Below, piece after piece: positions 25,695 to 33,877 of a stretch of 64,000 nucleotides of DNA (the stretch's first letter is position 1; every line of letters begins with the position of its first letter). A model generated the notes under the pieces. The model was not told the origin of the DNA. It did no database searches and saw nothing but the letters and a program-made list of their open reading frames with translations. Source of the stretch: Actinospineispora eucalypti (GTDB lineage Bacteria; Actinomycetota; Actinomycetes; Mycobacteriales; Pseudonocardiaceae); NCBI GenBank assembly GCA_014208095.1, contig JACHMT010000001.1:2542001-2606000 (forward strand), written 5' to 3'. Both the position numbers and the translations under genes were made by a program.

Positions 25695-26854
25695 ACGCCT
25701 TGCGGGTGGGGATCGTGTGCCCGTACTCGTTCGACGTGCCGGGTGGTGTGCAGAACCACGTGCTGGACCTGGCCCGGGCGTTGCGCGCGCTCGGCCACGA
25801 GGTGGGAGTGCTGGCGCCGGCGGAGGCGGGTGGCGAGCTGCCGGAGTTCGTCACCCCGGCCGGCCGGGCGATGGGCGTCCGCTACAACGGCTCGGTGGCC
25901 CGGCTGACCTTCGGCCCGGTGGCCTACGCCAGGGTGCGCCGCTGGCTGGCCGACCACGACTTCGACGTGCTGCACCTGCACGAACCGATCGCGCCCAGCC
26001 TGTCCATGATCGCGTTGGGGGTGGCGGACGGGCCGATCGTGGCCACCTTCCACACCGCGACCGTGCGGTCGCGGGCGCTGGCCACTTTCCAGGGGGTGCT
26101 CCGGCCTCTGCTGGAGAAGATCACCGCCCGGATCGCGGTGTCCCCGCTGGCCCGCCGGGTGCAGGTGGAGCACCTCGGCGGGGACGCGGTGGAGATCCCC
26201 AACGGGGTGGACGTGGCGTTCTTCGAGCGCGCCCGGCCGCTGCCGGGGTACCCGGTGCCGGGCGCCCGCACGGTGGGTTTTCTCGGCCGCTACGACGAGC
26301 CGCGCAAGGGCATGGATGTGCTGCTGGAGGCTCTGCGCACCTATCCGGAGCCCCGGCTGCTGGTGGTCGGCCGGGGTGACGAGGCCGGGCTGCTGCGCCG
26401 CGCCGGCCCCGAGCTGGCCGCCCGGATCGACCTGCTCGGCCCGGTGGACGACGGGACCAAAGCGGCGGCGCTGCGGTCCATGGACGTGTACTGCGCGCCG
26501 AACACCGGCGGGGAGAGCTTCGGCATGGTGGTCACCGAGGCTATGGCCGCCGGCGCTCCGGTGCTGGCCAGCGACCTGGACGCGTTCCGCCGGGTGACCG
26601 ACGACGGCCGGGCCGGGTTGCTGGTACCCACCGGTGACCCGGCCGCGCTGGGTGAACAACTGCGGGCGTTGCTGGGCGACGACCGGCGCCGGGCCGAGCT
26701 GGCCGCCGCCGGCCGGGCGCGGGCCGCCGGCTACGACTGGCCGGTGGTGGCCGAATCGGTGCTGCGGGTCTATCACGCGGCGATCGCCGCCGACCCGCGC
26801 CGGCTGGTGGCCCGGCACCCCGAGGGATCGTTCCGGGTCGGCGAGGCGCTGTGA
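25691..26854 (+). CDS. pimA: Phosphatidylinositol alpha-mannosyltransferase
   Basis: The 387-residue GT-B enzyme (GT4 family) transfers mannose from GDP-mannose to phosphatidylinositol, the first PIM step. Features are the N-terminal PYSFDVPGGVQNHVLDLARAL, the VATFHTAT and EIPNGVDVAFF segments, and the C-terminal donor-site motif NTGGESFGMVVTEAMAAG with the EX7E glutamates. The GTG at 25691 overlaps the stop of the acyltransferase. A longer upstream frame is a shadow. Length agrees with mycobacterial PimA. Confidence 0.95.
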   Translation: MNALRVGIVCPYSFDVPGGVQNHVLDLARALRALGHEVGVLAPAEAGGELPEFVTPAGRAMGVRYNGSVARLTFGPVAYARVRRWLADHDFDVLHLHEPIAPSLSMIALGVADGPIVATFHTATVRSRALATFQGVLRPLLEKITARIAVSPLARRVQVEHLGGDAVEIPNGVDVAFFERARPLPGYPVPGARTVGFLGRYDEPRKGMDVLLEALRTYPEPRLLVVGRGDEAGLLRRAGPELAARIDLLGPVDDGTKAAALRSMDVYCAPNTGGESFGMVVTEAMAAGAPVLASDLDAFRRVTDDGRAGLLVPTGDPAALGEQLRALLGDDRRRAELAAAGRARAAGYDWPVVAESVLRVYHAAIAADPRRLVARHPEGSFRVGEAL

Positions 26855-27840
26855 TGGACCCGCTGGGCGTGCTGCTCTGCGGCGCGTTCACCGTGCTGGT
26901 GTTGTTGCTGGTGGGCAGCTGCCTGCTGCGGGCGAACCGGTTGGACCGGCTGCACGTGCGCACCGACGCGGCCCGGGCGGCCCTGTTCGCCGCGCTGGAG
27001 CGGCGGGCGGTGGTGGCCAGGGCGGCGGCGGTGCTGTTGGACGACCAGACGCTGCTGGCCACGGCGGCGCGCACCGAGACGGTCCCGGCGACCGAGCGCG
27101 AGGCGGCCGAGAACGACCTCGGCAAGCTGCTCGGCGACCTGCCCGCGCGGTCGCTGCCCGAGCCGCTGCGGGCCGAGCTGACCGACGCCGAGCAGCGGGT
27201 GATGCTGGCCCGGCGGGTGCACAACGACGCGGTCCGGGACACCCTGGCGCTGCGGTCGCGGCGGCTGGTGCGCTGGTTGCGGCTGGCCGGCACGGCGCCG
27301 GTGCCCGGCTACTTCGAGATCGCCGAGGTGGACGCCCCGGCGGACGGCCCGGCCGAGCCGCCGCCCCGGTCGCGGCGGGCCGGCCGGGTGGTGCTGCTGG
27401 ACTCGGCGCGGCGGGTGCTGCTCTTCGAGGGGGTGGACCCGGCGCGGCCGGGGGAGCCGTTCTGGTTCACCCCGGGCGGCGGCGCGCTGCCGGGCGAGGA
27501 CGGCCGGGCGGCGGCCGGCCGGGAGCTGGCCGAGGAGACCGGGCTGCGGGTGCCGCTGGACCGTCTGGTCGGGCCGGTGTGGCGGCGGCACGCCGTGTTC
27601 AGCTTCGACGGCGGGAACCTGGCCGCCGACGAGGAGTTCTTCCTGCTCGCCGCCGACCTGGACCGGGTGGACACCTCGGGGTTCACCGACCTGGAGCGGG
27701 GCACCGTGCTCGGTCACCGCTGGTGGACCGCCGAGGAACTGCGGGGCACCGGTGCGGTGGTCTATCCGAGGGAGCTCGGGGACCTGTTGGGCTCGCTGGA
27801 CCCGGCCGCCTGGGACGGAGTGACGCGAATCGTTTGCTAG
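26851..27840 (+). CDS. Membrane-anchored NUDIX hydrolase
   Basis: The 329-residue protein has an N-terminal membrane span (residues about 6-28), a helical region of 120 residues resembling LemA-type coiled helices, and a C-terminal NUDIX domain. The Nudix box G(x)5E(x)7REUxEExGU is complete in GGALPGEDGRAAAG plus RELAEETGL (near residue 211-232). It occupies the position of mycobacterial Rv2609c after pimA and overlaps it by four bases. The substrate, presumably a nucleoside diphosphate derivative, is unknown. Confidence 0.9.
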   Translation: MMDPLGVLLCGAFTVLVLLLVGSCLLRANRLDRLHVRTDAARAALFAALERRAVVARAAAVLLDDQTLLATAARTETVPATEREAAENDLGKLLGDLPARSLPEPLRAELTDAEQRVMLARRVHNDAVRDTLALRSRRLVRWLRLAGTAPVPGYFEIAEVDAPADGPAEPPPRSRRAGRVVLLDSARRVLLFEGVDPARPGEPFWFTPGGGALPGEDGRAAAGRELAEETGLRVPLDRLVGPVWRRHAVFSFDGGNLAADEEFFLLAADLDRVDTSGFTDLERGTVLGHRWWTAEELRGTGAVVYPRELGDLLGSLDPAAWDGVTRIVC

Positions 27841-27915
27841 GGGCGGGGTATCGGGACTTACACTTTAGGTGCAGCCGAACCCGGTGTGTCTAGCCCGATT
27901 AGAGAGGACCATAAC
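27834..27915 (+). promoter_or_regulatory. Candidate pdxS promoter and ribosome site
   Basis: TTGCTA (27834-27839) and TACACT (27859-27864) are separated by 19 bases, a weak promoter match. AGAGAGG about eight bases before the GTG at 27916 decides the pdxS start. An in-frame GTG at 27886 lacks a ribosome site. Confidence 0.4.
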
Positions 27916-28824
27916 GTGTCCGCCGAAAACAGCCCTGAGACCCCCCAGTTCGGCACCGCCCGCGTGAAGCGCGGCATGGCGGAGATGCTCAAGGGCGGCG
28001 TGATCATGGACGTGGTCACCCCGGAGCAGGCCAAGATCGCCGAGGACGCCGGTGCGGTGGCCGTGATGGCGCTGGAGCGGGTGCCGGCGGACATCCGGGC
28101 GCAGGGCGGGGTTGCCCGGATGAGCGACCCGGACATGATTCAGGGCATCGTCGAGGCGGTCTCCATCCCGGTGATGGCCAAGGCGCGGATCGGCCACTTC
28201 GTCGAGGCGCAGGTCCTGCAGTCGCTGGGCGTGGACTACGTCGACGAGTCCGAGGTGCTCACCCCGGCCGACGAGGCCAACCACATCGACAAGTGGGCGT
28301 TCACCGTGCCGTTCGTGTGCGGCGCGACCAACCTGGGCGAGGCGCTGCGGCGGATCTCCGAGGGTGCGGCGATGATCCGGTCCAAGGGTGAGGCGGGCAC
28401 CGGCAACGTGGTCGAGGCGACCCGGCACATGCGGTCCATCCGCGCCGAGATCCGCCGGCTGGGCGGCCTGGACAACACCGAGCTGTACGCGGCGGCCAAG
28501 GAGCTGCGCGCGCCGGTGGAGCTGGTCGCCGAGGTCGCGGCGGCCGGCAAGCTGCCGGTCGTGCTGTTCACCGCCGGCGGCATCGCCACCCCGGCCGACG
28601 CGGCGATGATGATGCAGCTGGGCGCCGAGGGCGTCTTCGTGGGTTCCGGGATCTTCAAGTCCGGCGATCCGGCCCGGCGGGCCGAGGCGATCGTCAAGGC
28701 CACCACCTTCCACGACGACCCGGACGTAATCGCCAAGGTGTCCCGGGGCCTCGGCGAAGCGATGGTCGGCATCAACCTCACCGAGCTCCCCGACGAACAG
28801 CGGTACGCCCAGCGCGGCTGGTAG
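27916..28824 (+). CDS. pdxS: Pyridoxal 5'-phosphate synthase, synthase subunit
   Basis: The 302-residue TIM-barrel subunit makes PLP from ribose 5-phosphate, glyceraldehyde 3-phosphate and ammonia supplied by PdxT. Conserved family segments are [64 protein letters not shown] and [12 protein letters not shown]. Length and sequence agree closely with the family. Its glutaminase partner pdxT lies 14.5 kb downstream at 43352, on the same strand but clearly in another transcript. In mycobacteria only one gene separates them. Confidence 0.97.
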   Translation: MSAENSPETPQFGTARVKRGMAEMLKGGVIMDVVTPEQAKIAEDAGAVAVMALERVPADIRAQGGVARMSDPDMIQGIVEAVSIPVMAKARIGHFVEAQVLQSLGVDYVDESEVLTPADEANHIDKWAFTVPFVCGATNLGEALRRISEGAAMIRSKGEAGTGNVVEATRHMRSIRAEIRRLGGLDNTELYAAAKELRAPVELVAEVAAAGKLPVVLFTAGGIATPADAAMMMQLGAEGVFVGSGIFKSGDPARRAEAIVKATTFHDDPDVIAKVSRGLGEAMVGINLTELPDEQRYAQRGW

Positions 28825-29155
28825 TCGGTTCGTCGCTGTTCGTCTCCCCCACACGATGGGGCGGACCGCTCGTCCGTGCCCGCGTGTCGTCGGCTGTCCC
28901 GCGTTCCGCCCGCCGTACTCTGCGTGATCGTTAGTAAGGGTCACCGTCGCGCATCGAGGTGATTTCGGCTGATGAGATTACCGAGAGTAGGTCTCTCGAT
29001 GATCTTTGTGGCTGAAGTGGCCGATGGTGTTCGTGACGCCTGGATGGTCGTTGCTCCATGGAGCGACCGCCGTCCGTGACGGTCGGGAACGCTAGGGGTC
29101 CGGTCGTGTGCGGCCTGTGCCGCGCCTGCCCGGGTCCGGTCGGGGGAGACATCGA
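28825..29155. other. Non-coding region, structured 5' leader of the beta-helix gene
   Basis: The 331 bases between pdxS and the beta-helix gene have no credible gene. Three compact hairpins are visible: CGAGAG/CTCTCG at 28982-28998, a nested GGTCG/CGACC and GCTCC/GGAGC dyad at 29046-29068, and CCGTC/GACGG at 29070-29082. The gene starts after GGGGGAG. I could not match the sequence to a known riboswitch class. Confidence 0.5.
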
Positions 29156-31801
29156 ATGCGAGGACAAAACGCGCGATCGCCAGGTTGGCGGATGTACCCG
29201 GCGCTGGGGGCGCTGGGGCTGCTGGTGACGAGTGTGGTCGGCACCCAGCTCGCCGGCCCGAGCACCGTGGATATCACGCTGGCCAGCCAGGGTGCGGAGA
29301 AGCCACTGGCCAGCCCGCCGTCACTGCTGCCGCCGACGCCTCTCGGGTCGGCGCAGGCAGCTTCGACGTCGTCCGCGCCCACCGCGGACGGCTTACCCGG
29401 ATCGGTGCCGCAGTCCACGCCGTCGGCGCTGCCGCCGTTGCCGGCCGCTCCGTCCCTGCCTTCGGTGCCGTCGACCCGGTCGGCGCTGCCCGAGTCGTTG
29501 CCGTCGGCCTCGCCGACCGTGCCCGGGCAGACCAGCCAGGTGGTCGTGCAGCCGGGCCAGCCCGGCCAGCCGGGGCGCAATGGCGGCGAGCCGGGCCAGC
29601 CCGGTCAACCGGGCCGGGTCAACGAGTCGGACCAGACCAACCCCTACGGCCAGACCAATCCCTACGGCCAGCCGACTCAGCCCGGTCAGCTGGCACCCCA
29701 GACCCAGCCGGGCCAGCAGACGCTGCCGGGTCAGACGGTGCCGCGGACTCAGGCGGGTCAGCAGTCGCTGCCGGGTCAGACGATGCCGCAGGCCCAGCCG
29801 GGCCAGCAGACGGTTCCGGGCCGGACGGTGCCGCAGGCTCAGACGCGTCAGCAGGTGGTGCCGGGTCAACAGACGGCGCCGCAGGCTCCGGCGGGTCAGC
29901 AGGCCGTGCCGGGTCAGCAGGCCGTGCCGGGTCAGGTGCCGCAGGCTCAGACGCGTCAGCAAACGTTGCCGGGCCAGCAGGTCGTGCCAGGTCAGCAGGC
30001 GGTCCCGCAGACCCAGCCAGGTCAGCGGACCGTGCCGGGCCAGGTGCCGCAGGCCCAGCCCCGTCAGCAGACAGTCCCCGGCCAGACGGTTCCGCAAACC
30101 CAAGCAGGCCAGCAGACGCCGCCGGGCCAGACGGTCCCGCAGACTCAGGCGGGCCAGCCGACGCTGCCGGGTCAGCAGACGGCGCCGGGCCAGCAGACGG
30201 TGCCTGGTCAGGTGCCGCAGGCTCAGCCAGGTCAGCAGGCTCAGCCGGGTCAGCAGGCTCAGCCGGGTCAGCAGGTGGTGCCGCAGACTCAGGCGGGCCA
30301 GGTGTCGCAAGCTCAGCCGCGTCAGCAGGTCGTGCCGGGGCAGGCGGTGCCGCAAAGCCCGTACGGCCAGCAGGTGCAGCCGGGCCAGGTGCAGCCGGGT
30401 CAACCCGGTCAGTCGCCGCCGAGCCAGCCTCGGCAGCAGAGCTCGCCCGGCCAGTCGGTGCCGCAGGGGCAGCCGGTTGCGCCCCAGGTCGTGCCGAGGG
30501 CGCACACCGGTCAGCTGACGCAGCCCCGGCCGAACGCCATGCCCGCCACCCCGACCAATTCTCCGTCGCCCGGGGCGCCCTCGGCCGACAGCACCGGGCC
30601 GTCCGGATCGGTGCCGAACGCCGGGCCGGCGATGCCGTCGGCCGCGCCGAGCAGCGGGGATGTCGGATCGGCCGCGCAGGTTCCGGCGCGCGGCATTCCC
30701 GGGGTGCCGACGGTCGGGCGTCCCGGGGAGCGTGAGCCGGCGCCCGCGCCGAGGGCCGAACCGGCACCACCGGCCGCGAACCAGCCGGCGCCACCGGCCG
30801 CCGCGAACCAGCCGGCCGTCCCGAACGCACCGGCCGCGCAAAACGCGCCGGCGGTACCGAACGCCCCGGTCGCCGCGCCCGCACGGGTGCCGGCCGCCGG
30901 GTGCCCGGGGGCGACCCGGCAGGTGCACAGCTCACCGGAGCTGACCCAGGCCCTGGCCGCCGCCAAGCCGGGTGACGTGATCCAGCTCGCCGACGGCCAG
31001 TACCGGGGCAACTTCACCGCCAAGGCGCAGGGCAACCCGGGCCAGCCGATCACCCTGTGCGGCAGCCGCAACGCGGTGCTCGGCCTGGCCGGCGGCTACC
31101 CGCTGCACCTGGACGGCGCGTCGAACTGGCAGCTGCGGGGCTTCACCATCCGGGGTGGCCAGAAGGGCCTGATGGTGGACCGGGGCCGGGCCAACGTGAT
31201 CGAGGGCCTGCTCATCGAGCAGACCGGCCAGGAGGGCCTGCACCTGCGCTCGGCCAGCACCGACAACGTGGTGCGCGGCAACGAGGTCCGCCGCACCGGG
31301 CTGGAGACGGCCGATCTCGGCGAGGGCATCTACGTGGGCAGCGCGCAGAAGAACTGGGCCGAGTTCGGCGGTGGTGGCCCGGACCGCAGCGACCGCAACC
31401 TGATCGAGCGCAACACGGTCAGCTCCACCACGGCCGAGTCGGTGGACATCAAGGAGGGCACCACGGGTGGGACGCTGCGCGGCAACTCGTTCGACGGCGG
31501 TTCGCTGATGGGCGGGTTCGCCGACTCCTGGGTGGACGTCAAGGGCAACAACTGGACGATCGCCGACAACTCCGGGACCAACTCGCGGTGGGACGGGTAC
31601 CAGGTGCACGAGGTGGTGCCCGGCTGGGGCGCCGGCAACCGCTTCCAGAACAACGCGGCCAGCCTGGCCGGCGCCGGCCTGGGGATCAACATCGCCAACA
31701 ACCCGACCCGGAACCTGGTGACCTGTGAGAACAAGCTCATCGGCGGCCGCGCGCTGAGCAACATCGCCTGCGGCACTCCGGCTCAGCCCCCGCCGGCCTG
31801 A
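29156..31801 (+). CDS. Secreted parallel beta-helix protein with PGQ-repeat stalk
   Basis: This 881-residue protein has an N-terminal hydrophobic segment (residues about 13-37, signal peptide or anchor). A Ser/Pro/Ala region leads to a very long low-complexity stalk of PGQ-type repeats (about 131-448), followed by an Ala/Pro linker. The C-terminal domain is a right-handed parallel beta-helix (about 582-880). Beta-helix turns are visible as recurring NxxxRGNxV-like rungs (DNVVRGNEVRRTG, RNLIERNTVSS, GTLRGNSFDGG). Helix domains of this type bind or cleave polysaccharides, but I see no specific lyase motif. I chose the ATG at 29156 because GGGGGAG lies upstream; an in-frame start 48 bases earlier lacks one. 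Confidence 0.8.
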   Translation: MRGQNARSPGWRMYPALGALGLLVTSVVGTQLAGPSTVDITLASQGAEKPLASPPSLLPPTPLGSAQAASTSSAPTADGLPGSVPQSTPSALPPLPAAPSLPSVPSTRSALPESLPSASPTVPGQTSQVVVQPGQPGQPGRNGGEPGQPGQPGRVNESDQTNPYGQTNPYGQPTQPGQLAPQTQPGQQTLPGQTVPRTQAGQQSLPGQTMPQAQPGQQTVPGRTVPQAQTRQQVVPGQQTAPQAPAGQQAVPGQQAVPGQVPQAQTRQQTLPGQQVVPGQQAVPQTQPGQRTVPGQVPQAQPRQQTVPGQTVPQTQAGQQTPPGQTVPQTQAGQPTLPGQQTAPGQQTVPGQVPQAQPGQQAQPGQQAQPGQQVVPQTQAGQVSQAQPRQQVVPGQAVPQSPYGQQVQPGQVQPGQPGQSPPSQPRQQSSPGQSVPQGQPVAPQVVPRAHTGQLTQPRPNAMPATPTNSPSPGAPSADSTGPSGSVPNAGPAMPSAAPSSGDVGSAAQVPARGIPGVPTVGRPGEREPAPAPRAEPAPPAANQPAPPAAANQPAVPNAPAAQNAPAVPNAPVAAPARVPAAGCPGATRQVHSSPELTQALAAAKPGDVIQLADGQYRGNFTAKAQGNPGQPITLCGSRNAVLGLAGGYPLHLDGASNWQLRGFTIRGGQKGLMVDRGRANVIEGLLIEQTGQEGLHLRSASTDNVVRGNEVRRTGLETADLGEGIYVGSAQKNWAEFGGGGPDRSDRNLIERNTVSSTTAESVDIKEGTTGGTLRGNSFDGGSLMGGFADSWVDVKGNNWTIADNSGTNSRWDGYQVHEVVPGWGAGNRFQNNAASLAGAGLGINIANNPTRNLVTCENKLIGGRALSNIACGTPAQPPPA
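29548..30500 (+). repeat. Degenerate tandem repeats encoding the PGQ stalk
   Basis: Units of about 27-51 bases encode variants of QAGQQTVPGQTVPQ, such as AGQQTLPGQTVPQ and PGQQAVPGQVPQ. About twenty units are present between residues 131 and 448. Shorter PGQ-QAQ blocks occur near 30225-30275. The repeats are in frame, so changes in copy number keep the C-terminal domain intact. Confidence 0.85.
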
Positions 31802-32279
31802 GCGGCTGCCGAACGAGGAAATCGCCGTACACGCAGGCGAGCGACCTTCGGCCGGGCGGGGTATCGGTTTCAAGATTGCTTGGACGGCGCGGCTGGGTGG
31901 CCTCCCGCGGCTCGGTGCGGCGCCTCGCGTTGCGCCGCCCCAGGTTTCATGCCCTGGTTACGGACCGTGGTCGGGCTGCGGGCGGCCGGCTTCATCGAGT
32001 GCACGCTGAGTCCGGTCCGCAGCATGATCAAACCGGACTCAGCGTGCACTCGGCGAGTAAGGGCGGCGCGGACTCGTTCGGAAACCGTCTCTGTCGTCAC
32101 GGTGCGTAGCGAAAGGTCGCCGGCGCCCGGATCCAGTGCAGGGCCGCACCCGAGCGGCGGCAGACCGCCCAGCCGCGTTGATCGAAGCCTCGCCACCTGC
32201 CCCGACAGGCACGATAAGTGAATGTGAATTAGCCGCCGTTGCGTAAATGCGCGCAGAGCTGGGGCCCGCCGGCCTGACG
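31802..32279. other. Intergenic region with nested inverted repeats
   Basis: This 478-base gap between the convergent beta-helix gene and XRE-cupin gene has no credible gene. It contains a perfect 21-bp inverted repeat (31996-32052). Around it, the outer arms at about 31885-31920 and 32140-32180 are also inverted copies at roughly 80% identity. Confidence 0.7.
31996..32052. terminator. Long hairpin between convergent genes
   Basis: The arms 31996-32016 and 32032-32052 are perfect 21-base inverted repeats (core GAGTGCACGCTGAGTCCGGT) around a 15-base loop. It lies between two genes that run towards each other, so a bidirectional terminator is likely, although no U-tract follows. Confidence 0.65.
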
Positions 32280-32834
32280 TCAGCCGTACTCCATGACCAG
32301 TACGCCCGAGCTGCCCGGAAGCAGCGCGGTGTAGCTGTGCTCGAGGTCGCCGGGGAAGCACGCGTAGTCCCCGGCGGCCAGCTCCACCTGCTCGCGCACC
32401 GGCCCGGCGAGCATGCGACCGTTGGTCACAATCAAGTGTTCGACGGTGCCCGGGATGTGCGGTTCGGCGATGCGTGCGGGGCCGGGCTCCACCGTGATGA
32501 GGTGCAGGTCGCGCCGCGCACCGGGTGGGCACACGGACAGCATGGTGCTGGTGAAGCTGGCATGGTCGGAGCCGAACGTCGGGCCGGAACCGGAGCGGAT
32601 GACCCGCACCGGCCGGGGCTGCGGGTCGACCACCCGGCTGAACGGCACGCCCAGCGCGACCGCCAGTGACCACAGCGTCTCCACGCTGGGATTGCCGTTG
32701 CCGGCCTCCAGCTGAGACAGCGTGGACTTGGCGATGCCGGCCTGCTTGGCCAATTCGGACAGCGAGAGTCCGGCCCGTTCGCGCTCCCGGCGGAGCGCCC
32801 GGGAGATCTGCTGCACGGGATCTGTTCGATTCAC
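32280..32834 (-). CDS. XRE-family regulator with C-terminal cupin domain
   Basis: The 184-residue protein has an XRE helix-turn-helix at residues 9-65 (ISRALRRERERAGLSLSELA, IAKSTLSQLEAGNGNPSVETLW) and a cupin sensor domain at about 100-184 (HLITVEPG, AEPHIPGTVEHLIVTNG, LAAGDYACFPGDLEHSYT). This layout is common for regulators of amino-acid export or metabolism. The start is the GTG at 32834, with AGAAGG upstream. It is divergent from azlCD, and two 16-bp dyads in the shared promoter are the likely binding sites. Confidence 0.9.
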   Translation of the reverse strand: MNRTDPVQQISRALRRERERAGLSLSELAKQAGIAKSTLSQLEAGNGNPSVETLWSLAVALGVPFSRVVDPQPRPVRVIRSGSGPTFGSDHASFTSTMLSVCPPGARRDLHLITVEPGPARIAEPHIPGTVEHLIVTNGRMLAGPVREQVELAAGDYACFPGDLEHSYTALLPGSSGVLVMEYG

Positions 32835-32844
32835 TGGACCTTCT

Positions 32845-32860
32845 GTTCGGCTTGACGAAC
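32845..32860. promoter_or_regulatory. Operator-like dyad A, XRE-cupin/azlCD promoter
   Basis: GTTCGGCTTGACGAAC is a GTTCG-N6-CGAAC dyad. It contains TTGACG, a possible -35 for azlC. It lies just upstream of the regulator's ribosome site. A second copy of the dyad is at 32893-32908. Confidence 0.65.
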
Positions 32861-32876
32861 GGGCGCGTGGGTGTTC

Positions 32877-32884
32877 AGTATAGA
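32877..32884. promoter_or_regulatory. Back-to-back -10 elements of the XRE-cupin and azlC promoters
   Basis: On the plus strand TATAGA (32879-32884) ends four bases before the azlC ATG. On the minus strand TATACT (32882-32877) faces the regulator gene. Both are good -10 matches and overlap, so the two promoters compete for the same DNA. Confidence 0.5.
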
Positions 32885-32888
32885 AGTC

Positions 32889-33572
32889 ATGCGTTCGGTG
32901 TGGCGAACAGAGGTGGCTGAGGATGTCCGCGAGGCGGCGGCCATCGGGGTGGCGATGGCGGTGGTGGGCGCCTCGTTCGGGGCGGTGGCGGAGGCCAAGG
33001 GCGTCTCGCTTCTGCTGATCATGGCGATGTCGTTGCTGGTGTTCGCCGGGAGCGCGCAGTTTCTCGCGGTCGGCGTGATGGCGGCGGGCGGCGCGCCGAT
33101 CGCGGCGGTGCTCGGCGGGCTGCTGGTGAACGCCCGCCACCTGCCCTACGGGCTGGCCGTCGGCGACGCGGTCGGGAGGTCCTGGCCCCGGCGGCTGCTC
33201 GGCACCCACCTGATGGTGGACCAGGCCGTGGCCACGGCGACCTCGCGCACCGACCCGAAGCGGGCCCGGCGGGCGTACTGGCTGGTCGGCGGCACCCTGT
33301 TCGTCCTGTGGAACGTGGGCACGCTGCTCGGCGCGGTGGCCGGCGGCGCGGTCCCGGATCCGGACCGGCTGGGCGTGGACGCGGCCTTCCCGGCCGCCCT
33401 GCTGGCCATGATCCTGCCCGCGCTGCGCGCCGCCGGCGACGCCCGCCGGGTGGCGCTGCTCGGTTCGGTGCTCGCGCTGCTGGCCACGCCGTGGTTGCCG
33501 CCCGGGCTGCCGGTGCTGATCGCGCTGTTCGGGCTGGCCGTGGCCGGGCGCCCGGCGAGGGCCGGGGCGTGA
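32889..33572 (+). CDS. azlC: AzlC-family branched-chain amino acid exporter subunit
   Basis: The 227-residue membrane protein matches AzlC: GVAMAVVGASFGAVAEAKG near the N-terminus, MSLLVFAGSAQF, and the NARHLPYGLAVGD motif near residues 80-95, with several further membrane spans. With AzlD it exports branched-chain amino acids or analogues in known systems. I chose the ATG at 32889, which follows a -10-like TATAGA by four bases and may be leaderless. A GTG at 32871 would place the start upstream of this promoter element. It overlaps azlD by four bases. Confidence 0.9.
   Translation: MRSVWRTEVAEDVREAAAIGVAMAVVGASFGAVAEAKGVSLLLIMAMSLLVFAGSAQFLAVGVMAAGGAPIAAVLGGLLVNARHLPYGLAVGDAVGRSWPRRLLGTHLMVDQAVATATSRTDPKRARRAYWLVGGTLFVLWNVGTLLGAVAGGAVPDPDRLGVDAAFPAALLAMILPALRAAGDARRVALLGSVLALLATPWLPPGLPVLIALFGLAVAGRPARAGA
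32893..32908. promoter_or_regulatory. Operator-like dyad B, overlapping the azlC start
   Basis: GTTCGGTGTGGCGAAC repeats the GTTCG-N6-CGAAC dyad of site A 48 bases further on. It lies inside the first azlC codons, where the -35 of the divergent regulator gene would be. Binding would block both genes. Confidence 0.65.
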
Positions 33573-33877
33573 CCGGCTGGGTGGTCGGCGCGCTGGCCGG
33601 CGGGACCTACCTGATCAGGCTCTCCGGGTTGGTGCTGCGCGAGCGGTTGCGGGTGCTCGACCGGTTCTCCCGGCTGTTCGACCTCTCCGCGTTGGTGCTG
33701 ATCGCCGCGCTGACCGCGAGCATCACGGTGTTCGAGGGTGAGGTGTTCGCCGGCTGGGCCCGCCCGGCCGGCGTGCTGCTGGCCGCCATCGCCGCCTGGT
33801 GCAAGGCCCCGCTGGTGGTGGTGATCGTCATCGCCGCCGGCGTCACCGCCGGCCTGCGCGCCCTGGGCGTGCCCTAA
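33569..33877 (+). CDS. azlD: AzlD-family transporter subunit
   Basis: The 102-residue protein has four hydrophobic segments and the AzlD-like GGTYLIRLSGLVLRERL near residues 10-28. It starts with GTG overlapping the azlC stop (GTGA). The pair forms a two-subunit exporter in known systems. Its 3' end overlaps that of the convergent unrecognised gene by four bases. Confidence 0.9.
   Translation: MTGWVVGALAGGTYLIRLSGLVLRERLRVLDRFSRLFDLSALVLIAALTASITVFEGEVFAGWARPAGVLLAAIAAWCKAPLVVVIVIAAGVTAGLRALGVP

Noticed and set aside
28825..29155. Known riboswitch (such as the ydaO c-di-AMP type) before the beta-helix gene
   Set aside because: The hairpins do not show the conserved sequence blocks of that class; reported only as a structured leader.
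31870..32673. Minus-strand reading frame across the beta-helix/XRE gap
   Set aside because: It runs through the hairpin region and out of frame into the XRE-cupin gene; no domain or ribosome site supports it.
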